Part shown: positions 11,501 through 22,407 of the stretch, in pieces
How the letters are laid out: every line of letters starts with the position of its first letter
Numbering within the stretch: position 1 is the first letter of the stretch
Assembly: GCA_963678705.1 (NCBI GenBank)
Contig: OY783208.1
Span: 21,602,207-21,666,206, forward strand
Source: Panorpa germanica
Taxonomy: Eukaryota; Arthropoda; Insecta; Mecoptera; Panorpidae
Direction: 5' to 3'
DNA: 64,000 bases
Position numbers and translations under genes: made by a program
The notes under the pieces: model-generated
Databases searched by the model: none
Seen by the model: the letters and a program-made list of their open reading frames with translations, nothing else
Told to the model about the DNA's origin: nothing

Positions 11501-12874
11501 AGAGAAGAAGAAGCAGAAAGTACGTTTGGAGATAAAAAGGTCTAGAATAATGTAAATTTAATTGTCTGCGAAGTGACCGTCGTCCATATATAAAATCCAG
11601 TTATCTGGTCCAGCTCGTTATCTAGTTTGCATGGGGAACATGAAGAGAGAGGGTCAAGAGAAGAAGAAGCAGAAAGCACTTTTTGGAAGTACTAAAAGTC
11701 TAAAATAATTTTTGTAGTTTTAATAAATAAATTAAGTTTAGTTTTAGGAAAATAATTAGTTTTAAATAAAATTAGTAAGTTTAGTTTTAAGGCTGAATTG
11801 TTAAGATAGGAATGAAATGTAATAAGAAATAGAATACGGTAGATTGTAAAGCCGAAAGGCACACACAATTAACAATAAATAAATATACTAAAGTAATAAT
11901 TATTAATGTAATATTTTGTAAAACCAACGTGTATTTGCAGACAAACGTTTACGCTCGACACAAGTAACTTTGATGTTGAGGAATATTTTGTGACATGCAT
12001 AAAAGGAGGCAGGCTTTACTTGCTGAAGGATGGTCCAGAGACATATCCTGCCGCCAGAAAACATTACCAAAGGTAAGTGCAGTCAATTTAGTATATTTGT
12101 CCGGAGAAGAGTAAGGAATGGAGGCGTGTGTCACTAGCAAGTATATCCTTAGCTTAACGATAACGTTATATTCGTGCAATATTGGTTAATCAACGTATAT
12201 TGGCGTTTTTATTTTATTTAATATCCAAAAATTGACGGAAATATATCTATTTAAAGTTTCAATTTTGTTTTACCCCTTAATATTTGTTAACGTCATGTAC
12301 TCGTTGGAATGTAATATCACGACATAGTTTTGACGTTTATTTCTGCATCTCTTTTGCAGTTCTCTTGTTTAACAGTGAGGGTAAAGGTTAGCAAATGGTA
12401 GTGGGGAAGAAGGTGAGGAAGCAATGACATCGACTAGTTAATAACGCACAAAAATAACCATTTCAATCGTTGATAATTTCTATAATATTGCGAATTGAAT
12501 AAAAATAATTGGATATTTGAGGTTATGATGGGCAATTTTATCAATATACAGTGCAGTTTTATATAAATAAGGTTATGGTACACAACCCATTTGATTTTAG
12601 AGATGTACCAGCTAGATTCACATCTAAAGATCTACATTAAAATTGTTCAAACAGTAGTTAACTCTACTAGTAACAACAGCTGCAGGACGAAACTAATGAT
12701 GAACGTTGAAGAATTATTAAACAGTGTTAATAACCTATATCCTTTTCTTTCAGAATGATCTGGGTGGATAGAATAACGAAAGGAATCTTCCTGTTTTTCC
12801 TCTGCTACGTTTTCTACAAGAAAAGAATCTTACAATTAGTTATTGACTGGGGCTTCACCGTTCTGAACTCTTAG
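2511..12874 (+). CDS. Fatty acyl-CoA reductase 1 (FAR1), 13 exons, 503 aa
   Basis: Coding exons: 2511-2577, 2714-2844, 3079-3233, 3515-3590, 4772-4917, 5006-5115, 6238-6321, 7269-7377, 7456-7639, 8975-9045, 9153-9278, 11941-12072, 12754-12874. All join in frame. FARs are extended SDR enzymes that use NADPH to reduce fatty acyl-CoA to fatty alcohols for waxes and pheromones, usually at ER or peroxisome membranes. Seen: N-terminal Rossmann motif TGASGFMG (residues 19-26), HVSTAYCN with Ser149, catalytic YTFAK (Tyr201, Lys205), a C-terminal FAR_C-like region and two hydrophobic segments, one near the end followed by KKR. Length is normal for the family. Odd: compared with FAR2, residues VLMNT are missing between EA and KGT (after residue 126), removing the conserved Asn, and intron 4 uses a GC donor. 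It may be expressed but impaired. The neighbour FAR2 has the same gene structure. Confidence 0.93.
5184..5972 (-). pseudogene. LINE ORF2 C-terminal fragment with RNase H (antisense in FAR1 intron 6)
   Basis: An open minus-strand frame encodes the end of a reverse transcriptase polyprotein. It has an RNase H tail with the motif [18 protein letters not shown], then a C-terminal CxC...DHIxxxC zinc-finger-like segment ([16 protein letters not shown]). This arrangement is known from I-clade and related LINEs whose ORF2 carries RNase H. No RT domain is present, so it is a 5'-truncated insertion. Its 3' end faces the left. Target duplications were not identified. Confidence 0.75.
6350..7228 (-). mobile_element. 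5'-truncated LINE, antisense in FAR1 intron 7
   Basis: Flanked by a 14-bp direct repeat tattatcatatatt (6336-6349 and 7229-7242), the target-site duplication. Near 6956-7237 the minus strand encodes the tail of an ORF2 with [12 protein letters not shown] and a zinc-finger-like [18 protein letters not shown]. The 3' end, at the left, carries a block (aagccgaaaggcacac on the minus strand) that is repeated in the plus-strand copy at 11040-11885, so both belong to one family. Only the 3' third is present and it is not mobile on its own. Confidence 0.8.
7660..8890 (-). mobile_element. Dead Tc1/mariner-superfamily transposon in FAR1 intron 9
   Basis: The minus strand translates, through several stops and frameshifts, into a transposase: near 8500-8600 a helix-turn-helix part ([18 protein letters not shown], then [20 protein letters not shown]), and further left peptides such as [11 protein letters not shown]. 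Imperfect inverted ends sit at about 7664 (gtcggcgattgaagtctt) and 8885 (atcggcgctcgaagtgtt on the other strand). No intact frame remains. A 64-residue open piece at 8156-8350 is only part of this relic. Confidence 0.7.
9461..10130. mobile_element. 670-bp Harbinger-like MITE
   Basis: Perfect ends ggcctgtctcagtatgg and its reverse complement (tactgagacaggcc at 10117-10130), extended by further paired bases (about 30 bp of imperfect inverted repeat). It is flanked by TAA on both sides (9458-9460, 10131-10133). TWA target duplications and GG-starting ends are typical of PIF/Harbinger. No transposase is encoded; the open frame across the left half is fortuitous. It interrupts a copy of the dispersed repeat described at 29279-29910, whose uninterrupted form reads ttgtataaaagagat. 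Confidence 0.8.
10134..10480 (+). repeat. Dispersed non-coding repeat (family A), right half
   Basis: Contains blocks also found elsewhere in this window, such as aacccattttatcaatat and acacttttatagaaatta, seen again near 12530, 21810 and, reversed, near 23930 and 29290. It continues from 9385-9460 once the MITE is removed. No coding potential was seen. Confidence 0.55.
11040..11885 (+). mobile_element. 5'-truncated LINE, sense in FAR1 intron 11
   Basis: Encodes, at 11051-11327, the same ORF2 tail as the copy at 6350-7228: [12 protein letters not shown] followed by [19 protein letters not shown] long purine-rich 3' region follows, with an internal near-duplication (gtcaagagaagaagaagcag occurs near 11495 and 11650), and then a family 3' end (agccgaaaggcacac) and an aataaataaata tail. 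It is in the same orientation as FAR1 and lies inside its intron. It is not autonomous. Confidence 0.75.
12205..12610 (+). repeat. Dispersed repeat family A in FAR1 intron 12
   Basis: Starts with an attgacggaaatat block and ends with the tatcaatatacag / ttttatataaa block. A related copy occupies the matching intron of FAR2 (about 21050-21440), so this insertion predates duplication of the gene. Non-coding. Confidence 0.5.
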
Positions 12875-12967
12875 GATCTTTTGCCTTAGGATTATTTACT
12901 GCTTATTGGAATAAGTAAATGTTATGTAAACAAATTGGTATTGTTTAAATGTAGGGTCAATAGGGTC

Positions 12968-12973
12968 AATAAA
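12968..12973 (+). other. FAR1 polyadenylation signal (AATAAA)
   Basis: AATAAA lies 94 bases past the stop codon, in a block (tagggtcaataaacattg) repeated at the same place after FAR2. Confidence 0.6.
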
Positions 12974-13170
12974 CATTGAGACTTAAAAACGTAAATTTAT
13001 GTAGTATTATTTGCCCAACCTTTTGCTTTATTATTTAATTAATAATGCCGGTAATAGAGGCACCTGTTGCCTTGACTCTCATTCTTGATGTTAGCTTGAT
13101 TCGTTTGATTGGTTACACGATGAACGAGATTAAGAAAGATAAGTAAAGATTATTTCACAGATTTAGTAAC

Positions 13171-13575
13171 TTTTTTTTTTTTTTTTTTTTTATTATTACT
13201 ATTTACTGCTATAACTAATTTTGTACAATTAACCAATAGCTTATCTCTAATACTAATCTAAACAAAAGAATAACGTCGAGTGTTATCCAGTGATAATACT
13301 CGTACATTCATACTAGTTCGAACGGCTTCGTTCTCTTTAGCCTTCGCTGCAACCCGTCAGTGTCGAGCAACTGTACCACTTCATCATTTGCGTGTTGATG
13401 GAGTCGTTCCTTGTGCTTCTTAGCATGTTTTTTGATTTCTTCAGCAACTGTAGTGATTCCTAGATCCTTATGGATGTCTACGTTACGAACGTACCACGAC
13501 TATGTTACGTAGTACTTTGTTCTGAAATGTCTGGATGATTTTGATGTTACTGTCTTTGGTGCACAGGCTTTAGTA
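13171..13575 (-). mobile_element. 5'-truncated Jockey-type LINE with poly-A tail
   Basis: Flanked by a 12-bp direct repeat agatttagtaac (13159-13170 and 13576-13587). The left end is a run of T (a poly-A tail read on the minus strand). The minus strand encodes a typical Jockey-clade ORF2 terminus: WYVRNVDIHKDLGI, then EEIKKHAKKHKERLHQHAND and RRLKRTKPFEL before a stop. One stop interrupts the frame upstream. It lies between FAR1 and the FAR remnant. Confidence 0.8.
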
Positions 13576-13699
13576 AGATTTAGTAACTAGTAGAATAGGG
13601 GAAGTCTTGTCTTGAAGTAGAATTATGATTTAAGGGGAGTATTTAGATTTAAATTATGTAAAATGTAAAATGTGTCACATACAATAAAGTGTGTGCTAC

Positions 13700-14275
13700 A
13701 CCTTTTAGAGTTTAAACACAGCAAATTAAAAGGGCGGTCACACTTTCAATTCCGGAATTCTAAACAGGACAAGTGGAGATTTAGGTAAATAACCTAGCTC
13801 TAATTTATTACGTTTAACTGAAACAAATATGGCTTCCTTACATGTTTAATTGTTATTGTTTCTTGTGAAAAGTTTTCCTTGGAAATCTACTTTGGTATTT
13901 AGCAGGAAGATACCCAGGTATCTTCCTGCTGATGCGAGCAAATAAAAGAATGAATTGAATGGATTGAAATGATAACCTAACTTCTGGTGAAACACATAAT
14001 AGATTTTGTGATTTAAATGAAACTAGAGCGTATTTGACGGTTGTGACAAGAAATATTAAAAATTAAAAACAAATAACTGGACTTTAAAATATGATTTGTT
14101 TATCTCTCTTGCTTCTCTATGCCTGATCCTTTCGCTTTGACTTTACTGACTTTTAATCTTACAATGCACAAACAACTACCTTATTTCTCTAGCTGTTTGA
14201 CCTTCTGAAGAAGTTAAGTTTTACGGCATCGTCTGAGCCTGTTCCAATTAGTCAGCGTTAGGCAAGATATATTGA
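13700..14275 (+). pseudogene. FAR pseudogene: remnants of exons 1-3
   Basis: Three decayed exons align with FAR1 and FAR2 in order: exon 1 near 13705-13792 (leader and acceptor kept, the start ATG changed to AGG, a stop after PEF, and part of the NADPH-motif region deleted), exon 2 near 13910-13992 (LLMRANKRMN-like) and exon 3 near 14195-14262 (LLKK then SEPVPISQR-like, with a large deletion). Nothing corresponding to exons 4-13 was found before FAR2 begins. It is a dead third gene copy. Confidence 0.85.
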
Positions 14276-15330
14276 ATATAACTGTCCAAGGCAGTTAAAC
14301 GAAACCCAACATCAACACCATCTATGATTCTAAAGTATCAGCGCAATTGTTAAGCTAATTCTAATTTAGAATCATAGATGTGCCTGGTATTTGAACGTCT
14401 ATCCCCACATAACAGTATGTAGAGCAGACTGTTAGGACGTTCGGTTTAGATCAAAACAAGAAATTATAGCAATTCTACACTGTGTAGGTATTGTATAATG
14501 AACAAGTTTACGTGTGGCTCTACTCGGCGTTTTGAAGGGGTTTTCCAGGGGGGTCCAGAACACGAAACATTGTGTTTGATACACACATACATAGAAATTA
14601 CAGAAATACATGGATGGACACAAACGCAGAAAATTTATAGGTAGACATCCTCCAAGTTCAAGTTCTTCCAATGTTCCAATGTTCCAAGTGTATATTTACA
14701 TGTTTATATGTTTGTTTGTTGCTGAAATTCGTATGGTAGAATGAAAACAGCTCCGTCAATGTTTTTGAAAGTTTGCTATTTCGTAGAGAAAAAAATTCTA
14801 AGACCTTTGGCGTTCCCGAATTTTCCTCTGAATTTACTGGACACCCGTAATTTTGGAAAAACTAAAAAAAAAAATTTTACTTTCTGCTCTATAACTTTTA
14901 ACTCGTAAAAGATAGAAAGTTGAAATTTGGTATGCGTATTACGGTGTTCAATTCCAATATTACTTGAAATTTAGAAATGAAAAAATTGAAGAAAATGGAA
15001 CCAAATTTTGAAAAAAAGTTAATCAAATAAGGAATAAATTGAAAATATTTTATATTTTGTTGAAAAAAATAATATTTTTTTAGTTAATTTATATGAAAAA
15101 TTCTTTTAATATTGGGCGAGTTAAATATTTCAATTTGAAAATAGAATTAAAATTTGAAATGAACACTAAAAAGACGTCGCATTGCGACGGGGGTAAACTC
15201 TAGTTTTATTATACAGTAAGTGCATCCCCTCCACTAATAAATTAAGGGGACCAACATAAGTTAAAAAGACGATCATTACGCCCATAAAACTTAGAATTTT
15301 GATATTTATTGATTGGCTGATCAAATATTA
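14276..15330. repeat. Intergenic stretch with one half of an inverted-repeat element (about 14985-15208)
   Basis: No gene was seen. The right part ends in gcgacgggggtaaactc and matches the right arm of the element at 43055-43916 (shared blocks tttatatgaaaaat and gagttaaatatttcaattt-like). The rest is AT-rich with no recognised content. The open frame on the minus strand at 14432-14671 has no supporting features. Confidence 0.4.
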
Positions 15331-15339
15331 AAATATTTT

Positions 15340-15602
15340 AGTGGTCATCATGACAATTTACCTATAAAACATTTATTTATTACTATTTTTATATTCAAAT
15401 AATGATTTCATTTATTATTCGATCGATTTTGTAAAACTTTTACATTGTTTTAATTTTATTAGCTATTTTATTGCCATGAGAAGTAAACCTATACCTATTT
15501 GGCACTTGCTCTTCTTTGCGTGGCATTGGCACTGATTGCCTTGCTGGTAATAGTAGGTAGTTTGACTCACAGCTGATTACACAGAGAACGAGAGTAACAA
15601 AG
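15340..15602 (+). promoter_or_regulatory. FAR2 upstream region and likely non-coding 5' exon (copy 2 of 3)
   Basis: Collinear with the regions before FAR1 and after FAR2. Ends in a good splice donor, ag|gtaagc, at 15602/15603. The likely acceptor is ttgctcttgtag, ending near 16013, about 20 bases before the start codon. The function as promoter plus first exon is inferred from triplicated conservation. Confidence 0.5.
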
Positions 15603-16032
15603 GTAAGCAAAGGTTATGTAAGATTTTTTGTCAAAAATAAATACAATATTTTATAAATATAGTAACTCATGATTTTCTTAATTTTCACGAATTATCTTGT
15701 TTACCATAAAGAGTTTACCCGCCGTGTCTTAACTCGAAATAAAATAATTGATAATTTCATTTCACATTTTAACTCCATTTTCAATGGAAATATTTTACTT
15801 AAAAGATTAACAGGTTGTACGTTTAATCTTAAAAAGAAATTTAATTTTCTACAAATATTTCTGCAGGCCCTCTACTTTTCTCCGTGCTTCTTTTCTAAAC
15901 TACGAAATATTTGATGAACCAGTACTCAGGCGGATATTGTATTACCTTAAAATATATCTAACTGTGTTTAACGAGATTGTGATAATCGTACCCTATGCTA
16001 TTGCTCTTGTAGTTTAGAAACAGCAAGATAAA

Positions 16033-19000
16033 ATGGCCGCCACGCTTTCAATCCCGGAGTTCTACGCAGGACAAGACGTGTTCATAACTGGAGCTTCAGG
16101 TAAATGATCCAACTGTGGTTTATTATTGTTAACTAATGATTTAGACCTAAATAAGTCTAAGACAAACAATCTTTACCTGAAATAAATAAGACTCCTTGTC
16201 AATTTCGTTTGTTTTTATTTCACTATTTCAGGTTTCATGGGTAAAGTGTTAGTAGAGAAGTTACTTAGATCTTGTCCAGATGTCAAAACCATCTTCCTCC
16301 TGATGCGGGCGAAGAAAGAAATGACCCCAGAGCAGCGGATTGAAAAGATAACTCAACTTCCGGTAATGTAATTTCGTTTTTGTGATGTAGATAAAATAGG
16401 CGGATCAGGCATAGTTTTCGTCATGCGAAAACCTTAAACTAGTGTTTCATTTTGAATTTTGAGTCAAAGTCGCCTTCATTTGGCAGTCATCTTAAACTTA
16501 TGTGCGTAATCAACTATTTCTTGTTTGCTTCAATAACTCTAACTTGCATAAACATTTCTTAAAGAGCTTTTCTCTAGATCATGATATTAGCTCTTCTCAA
16601 TAACTATTTTTTTAGTTGTTTGAGCCTCTGAAGAAGTTGGATCCTACAGCAACGTCCAAGCTTGTCCCAATTTATGGTGACGTCATGGAGGAACATCTTG
16701 GCATCTCGGAGGAAGACTTGCAGCGACTGATGGACGTCTCCGTTGTCTTCCACGCTGCTGCCGGCGTTAGGTAAAATATTTAATACACGTTTATGTATGA
16801 CAGTGTCGGATTAAGATATTAATGGGCCATGGCCTACGAGAACCTTGAAGGTACTTCTTGTCCAACGTAACTTTTTCTTTTCTGGCGGATAAAAATGAAA
16901 CGTATAGAACGTACGCGTATATATCAATAAAGCATCAAAATTTTCCAAAATTTAGAATCGTTTACAACCCAATTCTTTAATGGTTCCTAAGTGGCAGTAT
17001 ATTAAATAAAATAAATTCTGAAACTTCCATGTGTCTTTTCATCCCACAGGTTTGATGAGCCTCTTCGAGAAGCGGTTCTAATGAACACAAAAGGAACTCA
17101 GCAAGTCCTGGAGCTGGCTCTGAAGATGAAGATGATAAAGGTTTGGAAAGTTTCGATAAAGGCAATTGTTAAAAAAGCATAAGGTTAACAAATAAAATGG
17201 GTAATTTATGGTGCTGCAAACTGCCGACAAATCAACGCATGCATATTAGATGCTTTGATGGAAATGAGCCTATCTTATTTGCTTCTAGGTGGTTGTCCAC
17301 GTGTCCACAGCTTACTGCAACTGCGATAGATTCGAAGTGGACGAAAAGCTTTATCCAGCGCACGCCGACTGGAGGAAAACGCTGGAAATCGTGGAAAAAG
17401 TAGACGCACACACCTTGTCCGTACTGAGCCACAAGTAAATTAAGAGAACAACATAATAACAATGCTTTCTTTTGTCACGTGGACCTCCTGATGTACTTCC
17501 ACTAAATCTTTGTAACGTTTAGATTCATTGGGAAGCTTCCTAACACGTACACCTTCGCCAAGAGTCTCGCGGAACACGTGGTGAAGGACTACCAGCATCT
17601 CCTTCCTGTCGTCATCTTTCGGCCTACGGTTGGTGAGTCTAAAGGAGCGTTTCTATTGTTGCAATGTTAGCTAACAGTACCACCTTTTTTATGTATAATC
17701 TAGCATTCAAAGTTTTATCTTTTATTTTTCAAAGAATTTTTCTGTTATTTACTCTGACGTTATATTACCCAGTAAACATTTTGGTAAAGTGTCCTATTCT
17801 GTGACACTTCTATCACTATTGCACTTCAATTCCGATAGGTAGAGTGGTTTCGCCATTTGTAGCTGATAATGTAGACATTTAATATGAACGACTGTGAGAA
17901 ACTGAACTGTAAATAAACTGTTTCATGACAAAAAATCACACAAACCTTCCATATGATGGCAAACTGACTTCAAATTGCTTACTGGGTAACCTAAAAAAAA
18001 AATTATGGTAAAAGTAAACTATTTTACGTGAAACAAATGTAACTGTGTATATCAAATAACAACATTTAAAGCTAATAAATTTGTACCATTAGTTATAGCT
18101 ACATACAAGGAGCCAGTGGTGGGCTGGATCGACAATTTTAACGGGCCCATGGGCATAATGATTGGCTCTGGAAAAGGTAAGATGAACTATTAAATATTAT
18201 TTATATTGCTATATACTTTTTAATTTATTTAATTGGTCCTTAAGGCATTCTCCGCACTATTTTTACTGATACGGAAACCTTCCCGGATTATATTCCTGTG
18301 GACGTGGCCATCAAAGCGGCCATCATTGCTTCCTGGCAGAGGGGGATCCAAGAGTAAGTCAAATATTGCACATGGTCTATACCTAGTAAAAGTCACTTAA
18401 CACACTTGCTTATTTTGTATTATGTCGATGAACCAGGTCGCCACCAGAAGAACTACCGGTGTACAATTGCAGTTCGACTAATTCGCCACTAGGCGACACT
18501 GTTGGTACTAAACAGTTGCTAGACCTGTGGCTGAAGTTCTCACCTACCTACCCTTTCAGCAACGTTCTCTGGATACCAAAATTCACCGTTACGAGCAGCA
18601 AAATAAAACACTACATAATGGTACTACAGTTCATTTAGTGATATATTTTAATTAACCCCTTTAAGCTAGATTCATTTAGTCCAGTGCTTTTTCAATTTTT
18701 TTATTCTATTCAAATATTAGGTTTTCCGAAGGCCCTCAAAATAGGCGTTTGTTTCTGTGGTGATCTCCTTTTTAGACTCAAATCTCTTACCGTTCATCTA
18801 TTTAGGGGGCTACATAACATATTAAACGTATATTATACATAAATTCTACATAACTGTAATTAATTAATTTTAGGGAGTCTATTTTTAACTTTAATTTTAT
18901 TCGGATTCTTTAATCTATTCAAAGAAACGGTAAGACCTATGGCAAGGATAAAATAATATGTCTCTTTAGTGAAGCACTTTAGTTAAAATTACTAATAATT

Positions 19001-21645
19001 CAAAACAGCTGATGACTTTCAACACAAAAATGAGCTTGCAATAACCCAATATGGTATACAATCAAGTCATATGTAATTTAAAATGATTTTTAACGCTCTA
19101 AAACATTGTATATTCTATAACAAAACGTATTTTGAATTATACCTTGCAACACATTCAAACTTTGACGTCAATTGGGCACGGGGTAACGTTATCCTAAACT
19201 TCTCATGTTTCGGTTGGGTTCGGCTCATAACGGTTTCGAGGCAAAAAAAGATATTTAAAGCATCTGCGAATCAAATTTCGTTGTCTAATATAAGAGCCAC
19301 CATTCTGTATGTAAAATCCATTTGCAGGTACTACTGTTCCATCTACTTCCGGCTTTGCTCATAGATTCCTTATTAAAGGCTACCGGAAATAAACCAATGT
19401 AAGTTGAACATGAAGAAAAACGATTATTTACCATTTTGCATTATCTACTTTATATCAGCTATAATTTTCAGGTTAACCCGACTACAAAAACGAGTCTATG
19501 TAGCCAATATCTCGTTGGCCCATTTTATGACGCACAACTGGTCCTTCTCAAATAAAAAGTACATGGCGCTGGAGGAGACACTTCTGCCCAGGGACAAGTA
19601 AGTAACATTACTTTGTGGTAATGGGTGATTTTTTTAATTTATAATAATATGCTGTTGTCGCTTTTATTTGATTAAATATACTGAATTGACGGAGATATGA
19701 CCATTTACTATTTGAATTTCGATTTGCCGCTTAATTATTTGCCAAATAAAAAAGGCGCGAATACAACACATTTTAAATATCAGCTAACTTGAACTCTAAG
19801 CTTTAGCGCTCTAAAAAAACTAACAAAAAGGAATAATTTTTCTTTGACACAATCTTAATTTATAAAATCTTAATCTTAAAAAATCTTAATTTTATAAAAT
19901 AGTGGAGTTATAAACTGTTCCTTGTAGGATAGGCATAGACATTTAGAGTTGACAAATTGTTAAAAAATATGAACAAGACAGATAATCCTAAAATTTCTAT
20001 GTTATGAAGATGGTGTAGTTTTGATTAAATTGAATATATTTATTATATATCTCTTTCTACGACTTTACAATCTTCATACAAATAATTCACATTTCATTGC
20101 TAACTGATCAAAGATATTAAAAATTAATATCATAATATTACTATAAATCTAATATTATTGAAACTTAATATTACATACAAAGATTCATCTCCTGTATCGT
20201 TAATTTCCTTTTAAACACTCCGAACTTTAGTCATCCATTTTATTCCCTCCTTCTTTCGGGTCTACTTTACTTTCCAACTTCTCCCTACCTCTCCTCTTAA
20301 TGTGCTTCAATTTTTCTATTTCCACGTCACACATGTACCTCCTCATTCTTCATTTTCTTGTCTAAACCTCACGATTATTTTCTTTTTTTTACTTCCTTTT
20401 TACCTTTGACTGTATCTGGTATTGTACTTTGCTTCTTTCGTTTCTATTCATCCTATTCTGTTGTTGGACCTCTGTATCTCCTTTCTTTATCAGATTCCGT
20501 ACCCCTCTTCCTTCCTCTTTTTGTCATACCATCTCTGCCGCTGCAGATTCATAAAAAATATCCATAAAAATATAAATATTAAATCTAAGGAAATTCGACT
20601 GCTTGAAAACCTCAGGTTTGAAGAATAATTTGTTTTGGAAGGAAGCTACCATGACAGATGGTACAGGTTTGGGCATGTATACTTGATCAGTAAGGAATTT
20701 GACCCAAGTTCTTAAAATCACCACGAAACTAGAGGAATAATTGTTATAGTAATTGGTAATAACAACAACGAATTCTTTCAGACAAACATTTACGTTCGAC
20801 ATAAGCAAACTGGACTTTGAAGAATATTTTGTGGCAGGCATGAAGGGAGCAAGACTTTATCTGTTAAAGGACGGCCCAGAGACATATCCATCTGCCAGAA
20901 AACATTATCAAAGGCAAGCACTGTCAATTTTAATGATAAATAATATCATTTCTCCAAATTGATTTCGTATTTGTGTGCAGGGACGATAATGGAGTGGAGG
21001 AAGAAAGAGGGTTATTCGATAAGAGCTGAATTTGAAAAGATACATAAATTATTACAAAATCGTCAATATCAGTGGCAACGATATCGTTTTTGTTTGAATT
21101 TCGTTTTACCGCTTAATATTTCAGTATAATATAATAACTATTTTTATTTATTTTTCAATTTACATTACGATATTATTTGAAAACTTTATGGTTGCTGCAA
21201 CATCTGCTATAGTTTTGACGTTTAATTCTGCATCTTATTTGTTTTTTTCTTATTTAACAGTGGTTGTAAAGGTCGGCAAATGGTATCGGGGAAATAGGTG
21301 AGGAAGGAATGGCGTATTCTTTATACATGTTTACCCCTTTAGTTATTAAACGGACAAAAATGACTATTTCAATCGTTAATAACTTCTATATTGTTGGGAA
21401 TTGAATAAAATGAATTGGATATTTGTAGATAACTCTGGCAGTAACAACAGCTGCTAGACGAAACCAAGGATGAACGTTAAAGATTTGTTCTACTATGTTA
21501 ATAACCTATATTCTTATTTTTCAGGATGGTCTGGGTGGATAGAATAACGAAAGGAATCTTCCTGTTTTTCCTCTGCTATGTTTGCCACAAGAAGAGAATC
21601 CTGCAATTAGTTATTGACTGGACCTTCGCCGTTCTGAACTCTTAG
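16033..21645 (+). CDS. Fatty acyl-CoA reductase 2 (FAR2), 13 exons, 508 aa
   Basis: Coding exons: 16033-16099, 16232-16362, 16616-16770, 17050-17140, 17289-17434, 17523-17632, 18093-18176, 18245-18353, 18437-18620, 19328-19398, 19472-19597, 20782-20913, 21525-21645. Phases are identical to FAR1. The enzyme would reduce fatty acyl-CoA to a primary alcohol with NADPH. Seen: TGASGFMG (19-26), the SDR helix motif VLMNTKGT with Asn130, HVSTAYC (Ser154), YTFAK (Tyr206, Lys210), a FAR_C-like C-terminal region and a final hydrophobic segment ([10 protein letters not shown]) followed by basic residues, consistent with membrane anchoring. Compared with FAR1 it keeps all expected active-site residues, so it is the better candidate for an active enzyme. 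Intron 12 uses a GC donor (ag|gcaagc at 20914). Substrate chain length cannot be told. Confidence 0.95.
17768..17986. mobile_element. 219-bp MITE with CCCAGTAA ends, FAR2 intron 6
   Basis: Begins cccagtaaacattttgg and ends ttactggg; the reversed right end reads cccagtaagcaatttg. The flanks read tta / taa. FAR1 has no such insert at this place, so it arrived after the genes separated or was lost from FAR1. The ends match those of the larger element at 22408-23253. Family not assigned. Confidence 0.55.
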
Positions 21646-21738
21646 GATCTTTTGCCTTAGGATTATTTACTGCTTATTGGAATAAGTAAATGTTATGTAA
21701 ACAAATTGGTATTGTTTAAATGTAGGGTCAATAGGGTC

Positions 21739-21744
21739 AATAAA
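21739..21744 (+). other. FAR2 polyadenylation signal (AATAAA)
   Basis: AATAAA lies 94 bases past the FAR2 stop, the same spacing as in FAR1, within a conserved 3'UTR. Confidence 0.6.
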
Positions 21745-21774
21745 CATTGGAGTTGCCTTAACATATTAGGAGTT

Positions 21775-21860
21775 ATTTAAAAATAATTGAACATTTGAGG
21801 TTCTAGTAACCCACTTTATCAATATATAGTACACTTTTATAGAAATTAAGACATAGGATC
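21775..21860 (+). repeat. Terminal fragment of dispersed repeat family A
   Basis: Holds the cccactttatcaatata and tacacttttatagaaatta blocks seen in other family A copies. A shorter echo follows directly (tcaatatatagtacagttct near 21857-21880), suggesting a small local duplication. Confidence 0.5.
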
Positions 21861-21919
21861 AATATATAGTACAGTTCTATAAAAATTCAGACATATGGCC
21901 ACTTGGATCAATCTCTCCT

Positions 21920-22073
21920 CTTGTAAAACGTTTTAAAACAGTTGTCTTGTAATACCTTGTATTACCTTGCAGACGCTTTAAAGCTGACAAAAAAATTACT
22001 TAAACTTACTTATTTTCAGATAATCCATTTTTAAACATGTTAGCGAGACAACTGTTTTAAAACGTTTTACAAG
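21920..22073. repeat. 28-bp perfect inverted repeat (hairpin) with 98-bp loop
   Basis: Arms at 21920-21947 and 22046-22073 are exact reverse complements (core aaaacgttttaaaacag). The arms contain the self-complementary aaaacgtttt. It could be a small foldback element. No coding content lies in the loop or nearby up to 22400. Confidence 0.7.
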
Positions 22074-22407
22074 ATGACATGCCGATTCAAGGGGCCAAAC
22101 ATCCCTTAGACCCAATTTTAATTCCGCTATGAGTAAGAGCGCGAAGGCATTATCCGTGCGCATGAGAGTGAGTGAGACATAAACCTTGATTACATTATAC
22201 CTGGAAAATGACCGCCTAGTCAAGTTAGGAGGTAGGCATATGATCATTGTACATACTAACACTACTCAATCTTACACATTTTGTTTATTAGAAAATAAGT
22301 GATTTCTGATGGGTCTGGGATCTTGCTCTATTTTGTTGAATATAAATATACAAACACATATAAACATTCCGCCTTAGTACGATGCAGCTACTGAACACAT
22401 ATGTTTT

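Noticed and set aside
15669-15914. 81-codon frame between the FAR2 leader and its start codon.
   Set aside because: It lies in the presumed 5'UTR intron, is AT-rich, and shows no conserved counterpart in FAR1.
19083-19364. 93-codon open frame in FAR2 intron 9.
   Set aside because: It overlaps FAR2 exon 10 in another frame and has no domain; the rest is intron.
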